A stretch of 64,000 bases of DNA from Methylobacterium sp. Leaf104. GTDB lineage: Bacteria > Pseudomonadota > Alphaproteobacteria > Rhizobiales > Beijerinckiaceae. The notes beneath the pieces were generated by a model. It saw only the letters and a program-made list of their open reading frames with translations, did no database searches and was not told the DNA's origin. Shown one piece after another: positions 1 through 8,605 of this stretch. The stretch's first letter is position 1. Every line of letters starts with the position of its first letter. The position numbers were made by a program, and so were the translations under genes. The stretch is from assembly GCF_001422885.1 (NCBI RefSeq), contig NZ_LMMZ01000037.1, forward strand, positions 250,105 to 314,104. Reading direction: 5' to 3'.

Positions 1-288
1 CAGGAAGCGGATCGACGCGGCGTTCGGGTTGGTGTCCTTCAGGGTCAGCACGACCGGCTGGCTGGCCGCATCGACGTCGCGATCGGTCCCGTGCGGCAGG
101 AAGCTGTCGTCGCTGTAGGTCCAGAGCTGGTCGTCGAGGGCCTGAAGCCGCTCCTCGCTGGCGGCCTGAATCGCCGCGCGCCACTGGCGCTCCAGCGAGC
201 GCTCCAGCAGGTTCGGCAGCACCGTCTCGAGGGGCTGGTTCTGGAGATGGTAGAACAGGATCTCGGTCACACCCTGCAAGGTAGTCAT
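1..288 (-). CDS. holC: DNA polymerase III subunit chi (5' part, runs off the window)
   Basis: Chi joins the clamp-loader complex to single-stranded-DNA-binding protein during replication. The minus strand reads from an ATG at 286-288 for 96 codons without a stop to the window edge. The N-terminus contains TEILFYHLQNQPLETVLPN followed by LLERSLERQWRAAIQ, and later DDQLWTYSDDSFLPHG and QPVVLT, all typical of alphaproteobacterial HolC. The 3' third of the gene lies outside the window. It is divergent from the dehydrogenase gene at 461. The family call rests on these motifs and is secure. Confidence 0.9.
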   Translation of the reverse strand, partial: MTTLQGVTEILFYHLQNQPLETVLPNLLERSLERQWRAAIQAASEERLQALDDQLWTYSDDSFLPHGTDRDVDAASQPVVLTLKDTNPNAASIRFL

Positions 289-460
289 ACGCTGCGCCAA
301 AGCCAGCGGCATCGCCTTCCACCGCGCCGCTTCCGGCGTGCGGACCCGCGCGTGAAAACCGCGCAGGCGCCTCCCGGGAACAGAACCGGCGGCACGCCCG
401 TGAGTAAGCGTTCGAGGACGCCGACGGCGATCCGTGCGAACGGGCAGGGAATTGGACAGG

Positions 461-1474
461 ATGCGACACCGGAAGGCGCTGCGCGATCAGGTCATGGTCA
501 TCACCGGGGCCTCGAGCGGCATCGGTCTCGCGACCGCCCGCATGGCCGCGAAGGCCGGGGTCCGGGTCGTCCTGGCGGCGCGCAGCGGCGAAACCCTCGG
601 GCGCATCGCGCAGGAGATCGAATCCCAGGGCGGTCACGCCGTCGCAATCGCGGCCGACGTCGGCAAGCGCGCCGATGTCCAGGCCGTCGCGGATCGCGCG
701 ATCGCGGCCTTCGGCGGCTTCGACACCTGGGTCAACGTGGCCGGCCTGACCATCTACGGGCCGCTGAGCAAGGTCTCCGATGCCGACCACGAGCGCCTGC
801 TCCAGACTAATTTCTGGGGCACGGTCTACGGCGCGCTGATCGCGGCCGATCATCTGCGTGCGCGGGGCGGCAGTATCATCAACATCGGCAGCGTGGCCAG
901 CGACCTCGCCTTCCCGTTCCAGGGCATGTACTGCGCCAGCAAGCACGCGATCAAAGGGTTCACCGACGCCTTCCGGATGGAGCTGGTCGACGAGGGCGCA
1001 CCGATCTCGGTGACGCTGATCAAGCCCACCTCCATCGATACGCCGTTGCCCCACCGCGCGCGCAACTACATGGACCGTGAGCCGAGTCTGCCGCCCCCGG
1101 TCTACCGGCCGGAGGAGGTGGCGCGCGCGATCCTGCACGCCGCCGTGCATCCCGAGCGGGACATCGTGGTCGGCGGTAGCGGCAAGGCCCTGACCAGCCT
1201 CAAGGAATTCTCTCCCGGCACCTACGACCTGCTGGCGCCCGCGATCATCGCTTTTCAGAAGCGCCGCGAGCCCCCCCGCGACCCGGACGGTGCGCTGTAC
1301 GCACCGGGACAGGACGGCGAGACGCACGGCGATCAGCCCGGCCACGTCCGGCGCACCAGCGTTTACACGCGGACGTCCCTCCACCCGGCCGCGACGGCGG
1401 TCCGACTCGGCCTGGGGCTCGCCGCGACCGCCTTTCTCGCTCGGCAGAACCGGCGCCGCCGGCGCTCGCTCTGA
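461..1474 (+). CDS. SDR family short-chain dehydrogenase/reductase (copy 1)
   Basis: This is an NAD(P)-dependent oxidoreductase of about 337 residues. The nucleotide-binding motif TGASSGIG lies near residue 15, and the catalytic triad pattern is present as Ser in NIGSVASD and YxxxK in YCASKHA. A basic C-terminal tail ends in a hydrophobic stretch (LGLGLAATAFLA), which suggests a membrane-associated end. I chose ATG 461 over the in-frame GTG at 434 because the paralogue at 28382 begins with the same MRHK/RxxLRDQ sequence. The stop codon shares one base with the next start, so the hydrolase gene is probably translationally coupled. The substrate is unknown. A close paralogue lies 28 kb downstream. 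Confidence 0.88.
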   Translation: MRHRKALRDQVMVITGASSGIGLATARMAAKAGVRVVLAARSGETLGRIAQEIESQGGHAVAIAADVGKRADVQAVADRAIAAFGGFDTWVNVAGLTIYGPLSKVSDADHERLLQTNFWGTVYGALIAADHLRARGGSIINIGSVASDLAFPFQGMYCASKHAIKGFTDAFRMELVDEGAPISVTLIKPTSIDTPLPHRARNYMDREPSLPPPVYRPEEVARAILHAAVHPERDIVVGGSGKALTSLKEFSPGTYDLLAPAIIAFQKRREPPRDPDGALYAPGQDGETHGDQPGHVRRTSVYTRTSLHPAATAVRLGLGLAATAFLARQNRRRRRSL

Positions 1475-2385
1475 TGGAGCTCGGACCCGTCGCCAGCCCG
1501 GTCGGGCGCATCTCGCCGAGTGTCGCCGCGCGCCTGGTCCCGCGTTCGACCATCGATCTGCACGACGGCCGGACGCTGGCCTATGCCGAGGCCGGACAGG
1601 GGCCGGCCCTCGTGATCATTCACGGGACGCTGATGTCCCTGGAGGACATGTGGCTCGGGCCGGTGCCGCATCTCGCCGAGCATTTTCGGGTCATCGCCGT
1701 CGACCGCCCGGGCCATGGCTTTAGCCGGCGCCAGGGCATCGCCGATGCGCATTCCTGGCGGCAGGCCGCCTTGATCCGCGACGGCGTGCGGGCGCTCGGC
1801 CTCGAGCGGCCAATCATCGTCGGCCATTCCTTCGGCGGGGCGGTGGGTATCGCCTACGGCCTGCAGTTTCCGGACGAGATCGCGGGTGTCGTCGCGCTGG
1901 CGCCGATCTGCTTTCCCGAGCCCCGGCTCGAGCACCTGCTGTTCGGCCCCCGGGCGGCTCCGGGTGGCGGCCTCGCCTCGGCGCTCCTCGGACGCTCCGT
2001 CGATCCTGCGCTGCTGCCTCTCCTGTGGAACACGATGTTCCTCCCGGCCACGATGCCGCCCGGCTACGCGGAAGCCTACCCGTTCGGGCTCGTCGGGAAT
2101 GCGGAACAGCTGGTGGCCGAGGGCGAGGATGCGGCGGGGCTGATGGCCGGGCTGACCCGAAGCGCCCTCGCCTATCACAGCTGCCGCGCTCCGGTGCGCA
2201 TCCTCGCCGGCGATTCCGATATCGTCGTCAGCACGCCGAGGCACGGATACTGGGCCTCGCATCGCATCCCGGGAGCCGTCTTCACCGGCCTTTCCCGGAC
2301 CGGGCACATGCTGCACCACCAGCATCCCGAAGCCGTCCTGGAAGCGGCCCGGGCCATCGCCGGTCAGGCGCGCCAGAAAACCTGA
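1474..2385 (+). CDS. Alpha/beta hydrolase
   Basis: A 303-residue alpha/beta-hydrolase-fold protein. It shows the oxyanion-region motif HGT near residue 50, DRPGHGFS near 77, and the nucleophile elbow GHSFGG with Ser119. An acidic residue in LAGDSD and the final His in RTGHMLHH complete a plausible Ser-Asp-His triad. It starts at an ATG that overlaps the stop of the upstream dehydrogenase by one base, so the two are co-translated and may act on related substrates. No signal peptide is visible. The substrate cannot be inferred from the sequence. Confidence 0.85.
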   Translation: MELGPVASPVGRISPSVAARLVPRSTIDLHDGRTLAYAEAGQGPALVIIHGTLMSLEDMWLGPVPHLAEHFRVIAVDRPGHGFSRRQGIADAHSWRQAALIRDGVRALGLERPIIVGHSFGGAVGIAYGLQFPDEIAGVVALAPICFPEPRLEHLLFGPRAAPGGGLASALLGRSVDPALLPLLWNTMFLPATMPPGYAEAYPFGLVGNAEQLVAEGEDAAGLMAGLTRSALAYHSCRAPVRILAGDSDIVVSTPRHGYWASHRIPGAVFTGLSRTGHMLHHQHPEAVLEAARAIAGQARQKT

Positions 2386-2560
2386 TCGAATTCCGGCGAC
2401 GTCCGAGTTTGCATAAACTTCGTCAACCGGAAGCCATTATTGCAGTGCACATGCCCTCCACCGGCGCCGCGGATGCGCGCGCCGCTCGGACGACCCTCTC
2501 CCGACCCTCCGCCGACGCCCTGAGAACGGGCGCCGGGCGATCAGCCAAGGATCTCATCCC

Positions 2561-2791
2561 GTGAGCTTCACCGTCAGCGCGCGCGTCTCGGAGCGTTGCA
2601 TCAGCTTCCGCCACAGCTCGATCCTGGGCGCGGTGGAGCAGGGCTGGTCGCTGATGACCGCCGGGATGACGGATGTCCGAATCACGGACGCGGACGGGCG
2701 CGTCCACTGCCCGGACGCCCTCCACCGGCACCTGTTCGGGCCGCGGGGCCAAGCGCTTGCCGAGGCGGCCATGACGAAGCTCGCGGCCTGA
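2561..2791 (+). CDS. Small conserved-type hypothetical protein (76 aa)
   Basis: A short 76-residue frame opening with GTG at 2561, with an AAGG element about ten bases upstream. The product starts MSFTVSARVSERCISFRH and has a helical C-terminus. It has no signal peptide or membrane segment. I do not recognise a family. Support for coding is the clean start and stop and the lack of a better frame between its neighbours. It converges with the gene ending at 2820. Confidence 0.5.
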   Translation: MSFTVSARVSERCISFRHSSILGAVEQGWSLMTAGMTDVRITDADGRVHCPDALHRHLFGPRGQALAEAAMTKLAA

Positions 2792-2819
2792 GCCGCGAAC
2801 GTCGTTCCAAGGTTCGACC

Positions 2820-3122
2820 TCAGCGCTGAAGGGTCTTGCCACCGAAGGTCGAGAACGATTCGTCGATGACGCCGCGCTGAGCGGAATCGGCCTCGACGCG
2901 AACCTGGATCGCCCCGGTCAGCGCCGGCTCGCCCTCGGTTTCGGTCTTGTTGCGGCCATCCTCGAGATCGGCGCCGGCTTGCTCCGTGCCGGCGCTGTTG
3001 CGGTCGCCCGCCGAGACCACCATGATCGCCTTCCGGTCGATGCCGTGCTCCTGAACGAGGTGCTCCACGCTCATCTCGGCATCGCGACGGGTTTCGAAAT
3101 CGGCGGTGAAGATCGGCGGCAT
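2820..3122 (-). CDS. Hypothetical protein (100 aa), possible stress-type small protein
   Basis: A 100-residue acidic protein starting MPPIFTADFETRRDAEMSVE. The frame is open further upstream, but the residues before this ATG look like non-coding translation, so the start at 3122 is preferred. The N-terminal half, with a VEHLVQEHGIDR helix followed by KAIMVVSAG, looks like a small alpha/beta domain. The C-terminal half is rich in Glu and Thr. I cannot assign a function. Confidence 0.6.
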   Translation of the reverse strand: MPPIFTADFETRRDAEMSVEHLVQEHGIDRKAIMVVSAGDRNSAGTEQAGADLEDGRNKTETEGEPALTGAIQVRVEADSAQRGVIDESFSTFGGKTLQR

Positions 3123-3199
3123 TCCATGGCTCCATGCAGGGCGACGACGGTATCGGGTCCCTGTCAATCGAGCAGCGCTGGCGACGTTCCGCCCGAGCC

Positions 3200-4363
3200 T
3201 CAAGCCGGCTCGATGTAATGCGGGACGAAGAGGGCCGTGTTGGTCGTCACCGGACCGGCCCCTTCCCGGATACAGATCCCGGCCGGCGCGTCACCGACGA
3301 TCCAAGATCCGACGAGCGGTCGCCGCCCGTCGAAGTTCGGCAGCGGCGCCAGCGCCTGGCAGATATGGCCTTCCGTCCCGTAGGGACCTTCGGGCTGCAC
3401 GATCGTCACGCCGTTCTCGACCATCAGGATGTTGGCCCCTTCCCGTGACAGGAGCGGCTTGCGCACGAAGCTTTCTCCCAGGCGCGCCTTGGCCGGATCG
3501 GACTCGAAATAGGCCGGCAGCAGGTTCGGGTGGCCCGGCTCGCGCGCGTAGAGGTGCGGCAGCAGCCCCTTGTTCGACAGCACCGCTTTCCAGGGCGGCT
3601 CCAGGAAGCGGGTCCCGGTCCGACCGAGTTCCGCCGCGAAGGCATCCTGAAACGCCCACTCCCACGGGTAGAGCTTGAACAGCCGGCCGATCGGCACCGC
3701 GTGCCGATCGACGAAGCGGGCCTCCTCGTCGACGCCGATATCGGCAAGATCGAGGAACCGGCAATCGAGGCCGGCCTGCCGCGCGCAATCCTCCAGATAG
3801 GCCACGGTGCCGCGATCCTCGGGGGCATCCGCGAAAGCGGCGAAGGCCAGGGTGCCGTCCCCGGGCATCTGACGAAATTGTCCGATCAGTCGCTCGTGGA
3901 CGGAGTTGAACTGGTCGGAGCCGGCCGGAAGACGGTCGCGCGCGAGCAGGTCCTCGAACCAGAGCCATTGGAACGCGCCGGTCTCGTAGAGGGCGGTCGG
4001 CGTGTCCGCGTTGTATTCCAGGAGCTTGGCCGGACCTGCGCCGTCATAGGCCAGATCGAGGCGCCCATAGAGCGATGGATCTCCACGGCGCCAGCTGTTG
4101 CGCACCACGTCCCAGACCTGCTCCGGAATCCGAAGGGAAGCGAGGATGCGCGCATCCTCGACGGCCGCATCGACGAAATCCAGGCAGAGGGCGTGCAGAT
4201 CCGCGCTCGGCGCTTCGATGTCACCTTCGATCTCCGCCAGCGAGAACGCGTAGGCGTGGCTCTCCTGCCAGTACGGCAGGTCGTCCAGGGAGTGGAAGTG
4301 GAAGCCGTTGCGCGTCGCGGCGTCACGCCAGTCGGGACGTTCGCCGAGGAAGACGCGGCGCAT
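3200..4363 (-). CDS. Glutathionylspermidine synthase family ATP-grasp ligase
   Basis: A 387-residue protein resembling the synthetase half of glutathionylspermidine synthase and the E. coli YgiC/YjfC group, which lack the amidase domain. Typical features are the N-terminal block GFHFHSLDDLPYW, the LLEYNADTPTALYE segment near residue 105, LYPWEW, and the C-terminal TTNTALFVPHYI signature. It forms amide bonds using ATP; the true substrate of this group is unsettled. The start overlaps the DUF1190 stop by one base, indicating coupled translation. The long upstream open extension has no family similarity and is excluded. Confidence 0.88.
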   Translation of the reverse strand: MRRVFLGERPDWRDAATRNGFHFHSLDDLPYWQESHAYAFSLAEIEGDIEAPSADLHALCLDFVDAAVEDARILASLRIPEQVWDVVRNSWRRGDPSLYGRLDLAYDGAGPAKLLEYNADTPTALYETGAFQWLWFEDLLARDRLPAGSDQFNSVHERLIGQFRQMPGDGTLAFAAFADAPEDRGTVAYLEDCARQAGLDCRFLDLADIGVDEEARFVDRHAVPIGRLFKLYPWEWAFQDAFAAELGRTGTRFLEPPWKAVLSNKGLLPHLYAREPGHPNLLPAYFESDPAKARLGESFVRKPLLSREGANILMVENGVTIVQPEGPYGTEGHICQALAPLPNFDGRRPLVGSWIVGDAPAGICIREGAGPVTTNTALFVPHYIEPA

Positions 4364-4992
4364 CAACTGCCCCCGTGATGCGTGGTTTCCGGGTCGCCGC
4401 AGACCTCGCGTCCCGTCGCGCCAAAGCCTCCGAAGACCGTGCGGCGGACGGACGCCGCGGGCACCCTGGCGGCGCTGCTCGCCCCGTCGGCGGCCGGAGC
4501 GATCGGGCATCCCCAGCTCGTCCGGTAGCTCGCAGCGGATGCCAGGCCGAGGCCTCGTTGCGCGTCGGCATTCCGGAAGAGCGGTTGGGGTTCGAGCTTT
4601 TGCGCCGCCGTGAGCCCGACTGCGTAGGCCACCATCAGGGGGACGAAGGCATCGCCGCCCGGTTGCGGGGCCGCGTCCCGTCGCCGGCACTGCCCGATTC
4701 CGTGCTGGGCCTCACAAAGATCGAGCGTCGGATAGGTGGGTGCCGCCGTCGCATAAGTCCGAAGGGCCTCCGCATAATCGGCCCGGCATTCGTCGGCCGT
4801 CCGCACGCGGCCCGCGCTGCAGGCCTCCGCGTTCGGATAGATGCGAATGTCTTCCGTCCTTTGGCTCGGATCGATCCTCGCCAGGGCCACGGATGCCGCG
4901 CCCGCACCCGCCAGGAGGATCAGCGTCACCGTCTCGGAGCGCTTGAGGCTCCGACCCCGATCCGTCCCGCCCGTCTCGTCCTGCGAAGACAT
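4363..4992 (-). CDS. DUF1190 family protein (YgiB-like)
   Basis: A 209-residue protein with an N-terminal hydrophobic segment (TLILLAGAGAASVALA, about residues 22-37) that is a signal anchor or signal peptide. Several cysteines follow (NAEACSAGR, TADECRADY, LDLCEAQHG), and the tail is Gly/Ser-rich. This matches DUF1190/YgiB, which in enterobacteria also precedes the ATP-grasp gene ygiC. It sits between the DUF350 gene and the ligase, with a one-base overlap to the latter. Its function is unknown. The context suggests an envelope protein or substrate handled by the ligase. Confidence 0.75.
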   Translation of the reverse strand: MSSQDETGGTDRGRSLKRSETVTLILLAGAGAASVALARIDPSQRTEDIRIYPNAEACSAGRVRTADECRADYAEALRTYATAAPTYPTLDLCEAQHGIGQCRRRDAAPQPGGDAFVPLMVAYAVGLTAAQKLEPQPLFRNADAQRGLGLASAASYRTSWGCPIAPAADGASSAARVPAASVRRTVFGGFGATGREVCGDPETTHHGGS

Positions 4993-5111
4993 TCCCGTTC
5001 AGGCCGCGCATCGCGGCCAGCTCCTTGCCGGTCCAATGACCCAGCCGATTGCGGATGTGGTGACGCGCCTGACCGTCGGAAAGGGATCTCAGGACGTGAT
5101 CCGAGACCGGT

Positions 5112-5510
5112 TCAGTAGGTCATCGCCGCCGCGTCGAGGATGCCGGCCGCGAGCGAGCTCGCTGCGAGCAGGGTCGCGGCCGCGGTCTCGCCGGCCTCGA
5201 TGCGCCGGGACAGGTCCGGCAGGAGAAGGCGCGTCGCGAGATAGACCGTGACCTGCACGATGAGCGCCACCAGCCCCCAGACGATGCAATCGAGAATCGA
5301 TTGCGCGTTGTGGATCGAGACGGCGAGCGGCAGCGTGTAGCCAACCAGGCTGCCGCCGAGCGCGATCGCCGCCGCGAGATTGTTCCGGCGGATCAGCGCG
5401 ATCTCGCGATGCCCCGTCGCCTGAAGGTAGACGGCGAGGTAGACCGCGACCAGGCCAAGGGCGACCGCCAGGTAGGCCAGGAAAGGCCCCAGCCCCGCGA
5501 TCGACGTCAT
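5112..5510 (-). CDS. DUF350 family inner-membrane protein
   Basis: A 132-residue integral membrane protein with about four hydrophobic segments: FLAYLAVALGLVAVYLAVYL, AAAIALGGSLVGYTLPLAV, CIVWGLVALIVQVTVYLA and a C-terminal one. The charged signature IRRNNLAAAIALGGSLVGY is typical of DUF350. It lies 19 bases downstream of pyrG and upstream of the DUF1190 and ATP-grasp genes on the same strand, so the three form a probable membrane module that may be read through from pyrG. Its biochemical role is unknown. Confidence 0.82.
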   Translation of the reverse strand: MTSIAGLGPFLAYLAVALGLVAVYLAVYLQATGHREIALIRRNNLAAAIALGGSLVGYTLPLAVSIHNAQSILDCIVWGLVALIVQVTVYLATRLLLPDLSRRIEAGETAAATLLAASSLAAGILDAAAMTY

Positions 5511-5529
5511 GCGGAACCCCTCCGAGGCA

Positions 5530-7158
5530 TCAGACCAGACGGCTCTGCACCATGGCGGCGCCGATGAAGCTCTCGAACAACGGGTGCGGCTCGAAGGGGC
5601 GCGACTTCAGCTCCGGGTGGAACTGCACGCCGATGAACCAGGGATGCCCGACATGCTCCACGGTCTCCGGCAGGAGCCCGTCCGGCGAAAGGCCGGAGAA
5701 GCGCAGGCCCTTCGCCTCCAGGCACTCGCGATAGGCCATGTTGACCTCGTAGCGGTGGCGGTGGCGCTCGGAGATGGCGGTGGTGCCGTAGATCTCGGCG
5801 ATCTTCGAATCCGGGCGCAGGCTCGCCTGATAGGCTCCGAGACGCATGGTGCCGCCGAGGTCGCCGGCCGCGGCGCGGCGCTCAAGCTCGTTGCCCTTGA
5901 GCCACTCGGTCAGGAGGCCGACCACCGGCTCGGTCGTCTCGCCGAACTCGGTCGAGTTGGCGTCCGTGACGCCCGCCAGCGCCCGGGCCGCCTCGATCAC
6001 GGCCATCTGCATGCCGAAGCAGATGCCGAAATACGGGATCTTGCGCTCGCGGGCGTAGCGGGCGGCGCGGATCTTCCCCTCGGCGCCGCGCTGGCCGAAC
6101 CCGCCCGGCACGAGGATGCCGTGGATGCCCTCGAGGAACGGCGCGGGATCCTCGCGCTCGAACACCTCGGCCTCGATCCATTCGAGGTTCACCTTGACCC
6201 GATGGGCGATGCCGCCATGGGTCAGCGCCTCGGTCAGCGACTTGTAGGCGTCCTTGAGGCCCGTGTACTTGCCCACGATCGCGATCGAGACCTCGCCCTC
6301 GGGGTTCTTCACCCGCTCGGAGATGGTGCGCCAACGCGACAGGTCGGGCTCGTCCTGCGACGGCAGGCCGAAATGCGCCAGCACCTCGCGGTCGAGCCCG
6401 GCCTCGCGGTAGGAGAGCGGCACGTCGTAGATCGAGGCCACGTCGCGCGCCTCGATCACGGCGGTCTCGCGCACGTTGCAGAACAGGCCGAGCTTGCGCC
6501 GCTCGTCGGTGGGGATCGGCCGGTCGCAGCGGCAGAGCAGCATGTCGGGCTGGATGCCGATGGAGCGCAGCTCCTTCACCGAGTGCTGCGTCGGCTTGGT
6601 CTTCAACTCGCCGGCGGACGGGATGTAGGGCAGCAGCGTCAGGTGCACGAAGGCGGTGGCGCCGCGCGGCAGCTCCTGCCCGAGCTGCCGGATCGCTTCG
6701 AAGAACGGCAGGCCCTCGATGTCGCCGACGGTGCCGCCGATCTCCACCAGCACGAAGTCGAAGGCCTCGTTGCCTTCGAGGACGAAGTCCTTGATCGCGT
6801 TGGTGACGTGCGGGATCACCTGGATCGTCGCGCCGAGATAGTCCCCGCGCCGCTCCTTGGTGATGATGTCGAGGTAGATCCGCCCGGTGGTGATGTTGTC
6901 GGCCCGGGTCGCGGCGAGCCCGGTGAAGCGCTCGTAATGCCCGAGGTCGAGGTCGGTCTCGGCGCCGTCGTCCGTGACGAAGACCTCGCCGTGCTGCGTC
7001 GGGCTCATCGTGCCCGGATCGACGTTCAGGTAGGGGTCGAGCTTGCGCAGGCGGACCTTGTAGCCTCGCGCCTGCAGCAGGGCAGCGAGCGCTGCCGATG
7101 CGAGACCCTTACCGAGCGAGGAGACCACGCCGCCGGTGATGAATACGTACCGCGTCAT
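5530..7158 (-). CDS. pyrG: CTP synthase (glutamine-hydrolysing)
   Basis: CTP synthase makes CTP from UTP, ATP and glutamine, the last step of de novo pyrimidine nucleotide synthesis. The 542-residue product has the synthetase N-terminus TRYVFITGGVVSSLGKGLAS and the effector segment LDPYLNVDPGTMSPTQHGEV. A C-terminal class I glutamine amidotransferase domain carries the nucleophile Cys in YFGICFGMQ and the His in VQFHPE. The ATG at 7158 is preferred over a further upstream frame extension. It follows secG on the same strand at a 246-base distance, the usual secG-pyrG neighbourhood. Confidence 0.98.
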   Translation of the reverse strand: MTRYVFITGGVVSSLGKGLASAALAALLQARGYKVRLRKLDPYLNVDPGTMSPTQHGEVFVTDDGAETDLDLGHYERFTGLAATRADNITTGRIYLDIITKERRGDYLGATIQVIPHVTNAIKDFVLEGNEAFDFVLVEIGGTVGDIEGLPFFEAIRQLGQELPRGATAFVHLTLLPYIPSAGELKTKPTQHSVKELRSIGIQPDMLLCRCDRPIPTDERRKLGLFCNVRETAVIEARDVASIYDVPLSYREAGLDREVLAHFGLPSQDEPDLSRWRTISERVKNPEGEVSIAIVGKYTGLKDAYKSLTEALTHGGIAHRVKVNLEWIEAEVFEREDPAPFLEGIHGILVPGGFGQRGAEGKIRAARYARERKIPYFGICFGMQMAVIEAARALAGVTDANSTEFGETTEPVVGLLTEWLKGNELERRAAAGDLGGTMRLGAYQASLRPDSKIAEIYGTTAISERHRHRYEVNMAYRECLEAKGLRFSGLSPDGLLPETVEHVGHPWFIGVQFHPELKSRPFEPHPLFESFIGAAMVQSRLV

Positions 7159-7404
7159 GGGCCTCGGTCCATAAACAAGGGAAAACGATTCGCCAAACAG
7201 CAAAAACGCCTGTCCCCCGCGATGCGAGCGCATGCGCGGCGAGGACGTCGTTGCCTCGGCATTTCAACGAGGATCGGCGTCCAATCCCTTGGACGCCGCA
7301 TCCCTCAACGAATTGTCCGCTCGGTCGACCCCGATGGATCCTGCGAACCCGTCGCCGCTACGCCTTCGCCGGGACGGGTGCCCGACGGGCCGGCGCGCGC
7401 TTCG

Positions 7405-7833
7405 TCAGCGCGACTGCGGTGCCTGCGGAACGGCCGGCTGGGCCGGCGCGGTCTCGGGCACCTGAGCAGGAGTACCGGGCTGGGCCGGCGTGCCGGGCTG
7501 GCCGCCGCTCTGGCCCCGGAGGGTGTCGAGCAGGTTGCCGGCATTCGGCTGCGTCGCCGGCTGGCTGGTCCCGGTGCCTTCCAGGATCGAGCGCGGCGCA
7601 GCACTCCGATGGGACAGGATCGCCAGCGCCATGCTGGTGGTGAAGAACAGCGCAGCGAGGATGGCAGTCGCCCGCGTCAGGGCGTTGGCCTGGCCGCGAC
7701 CGGTCATGAACCCGGCGACGCCACCGCTGCCGCCGCCGCCGAGGCCGAGGCCGCCCTCGGAGCGCTGGAGCAGGACCACGGCGATGAGGCCGAGGACGAC
7801 GATGAGGTGGATCGAGATCAGAACGGTCTGCAT
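7405..7833 (-). CDS. secG: Preprotein translocase subunit SecG
   Basis: SecG is the small accessory subunit of the SecYEG protein-export channel. The 142-residue product starts MQTVLISIHLIVVLGLIAVV (first membrane helix), followed by LLQRSEGGLGLGGGG, a TGRGQANALTRATAILAALF second helix, and a long disordered Pro/Gln/Ala tail. Such tails are common in Hyphomicrobiales. The ATG at 7833 fits the family N-terminus; the longer open frame upstream is not similar to SecG. pyrG lies downstream on the same strand. Confidence 0.95.
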   Translation of the reverse strand: MQTVLISIHLIVVLGLIAVVLLQRSEGGLGLGGGGSGGVAGFMTGRGQANALTRATAILAALFFTTSMALAILSHRSAAPRSILEGTGTSQPATQPNAGNLLDTLRGQSGGQPGTPAQPGTPAQVPETAPAQPAVPQAPQSR

Positions 7834-7933
7834 CGGGTTTCCGGAAGATTCACCAACCGCATGCCGGCTCCGAAGGGATGGAACAGGAACGGGAGCACCA
7901 CGGGCCGGAGAGTCCTGGCACCGTCGACATATC

Positions 7934-7962
7934 CGCGGGGCCATACACCAGATGGCCCCGCG
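7934..7962. repeat. Perfect inverted repeat between divergent genes
   Basis: Arms of 11 bases (7934-7944 and 7952-7962, CGCGGGGCCAT and its complement) flank a 7-base loop. It lies between the divergent secG and NTF2-like genes, about 100 bases upstream of the secG start. There is no T-run on either side, so it is not a convincing terminator. It could be an operator or a transcribed structural element. Confidence 0.6.
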
Positions 7963-8131
7963 CGCCAACTGGACCGATGCGCCGTCGGGACACCGGACAA
8001 TGGGAAAATCCGAGGAAGAGCACTGTCCCCATCGGGGCTGGCCGGGTCTATGCTGGCTCCGGACCGAATTCTGTCACGCCTTGCCTTCAGAGGGCGGGGC
8101 GCCGAATCCCCCCTTGCGGAAGGCGAACGTC

Positions 8132-8584
8132 TTGGCCAAGCACCGTTCATCCGTACTCGGAGCCCTGCTCGGCTTCGTCCTCGCCCTTCACTGTCTCGTC
8201 GCGCTCCCGGTGCGGGCGGCCGGTCCCGAGGTGGAGGTCGAGGCGGCGGTCGATGCCCTGACGCAGGCCATGCTGGCCGCGGATGGGACGGCACTGGACG
8301 CGCTGGTCCTCGATGGTCTGAGCTACGGCCATTCGAGCGGCGCCGTGCAGGACAAGTCCGCCTTCGTGGAGGCGCTGACCAGCGGACGCTCCCGTTTCCC
8401 CACGATCACCCTGACGAACCGCACCGCCTCCGTCGTCGGGGATGACGCGGTGGTCCGCCACGTCTTCGACGGAGAGACCGTCGCGAACGGCAAGACCGGA
8501 CCCGTGCATATCGGCGTGCTTCAGGTCTGGCATCGGGACAACGGTCGCTGGCGGCTGCTGGCACGCCAAGCCTTCAAGTTGTAA
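8132..8584 (+). CDS. Exported NTF2-like (DUF4440-type) protein
   Basis: A 150-residue protein with a clear signal peptide (SSVLGALLGFVLALHCLVAL followed by PVRAAG) and an NTF2-like fold pattern. The fold pattern includes VDALTQAMLAADGTALDALV, LSYGHSSGAVQDKSAFVEAL and a closing HIGVLQVWHRDNGRWRLLAR strand pair. The TTG at 8132 is the best start: it directly precedes the signal peptide and follows a GGAAGG element. The frame extends open far upstream but without protein character. The function is unknown; members of this fold bind small ligands or act as enzymes. Confidence 0.75.
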   Translation: MAKHRSSVLGALLGFVLALHCLVALPVRAAGPEVEVEAAVDALTQAMLAADGTALDALVLDGLSYGHSSGAVQDKSAFVEALTSGRSRFPTITLTNRTASVVGDDAVVRHVFDGETVANGKTGPVHIGVLQVWHRDNGRWRLLARQAFKL

Positions 8585-8605
8585 GGGGCCGTCGCGCCGG
8601 GAGGC

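Noticed and set aside
362..405. EcfG promoter before the first dehydrogenase gene
   Set aside because: GGAAC is present, but the -10 reads CGTG at 17 bases and the site is about 60 bases from the start, so the match is too weak.
5509..8445. Plus-strand open frame of 978 codons over pyrG and secG
   Set aside because: It is antisense to two clearly recognised genes. Its translation is rich in Arg, Gly, His and Leu without any domain, as expected from third-position GC bias. Only its non-overlapping neighbours are real.
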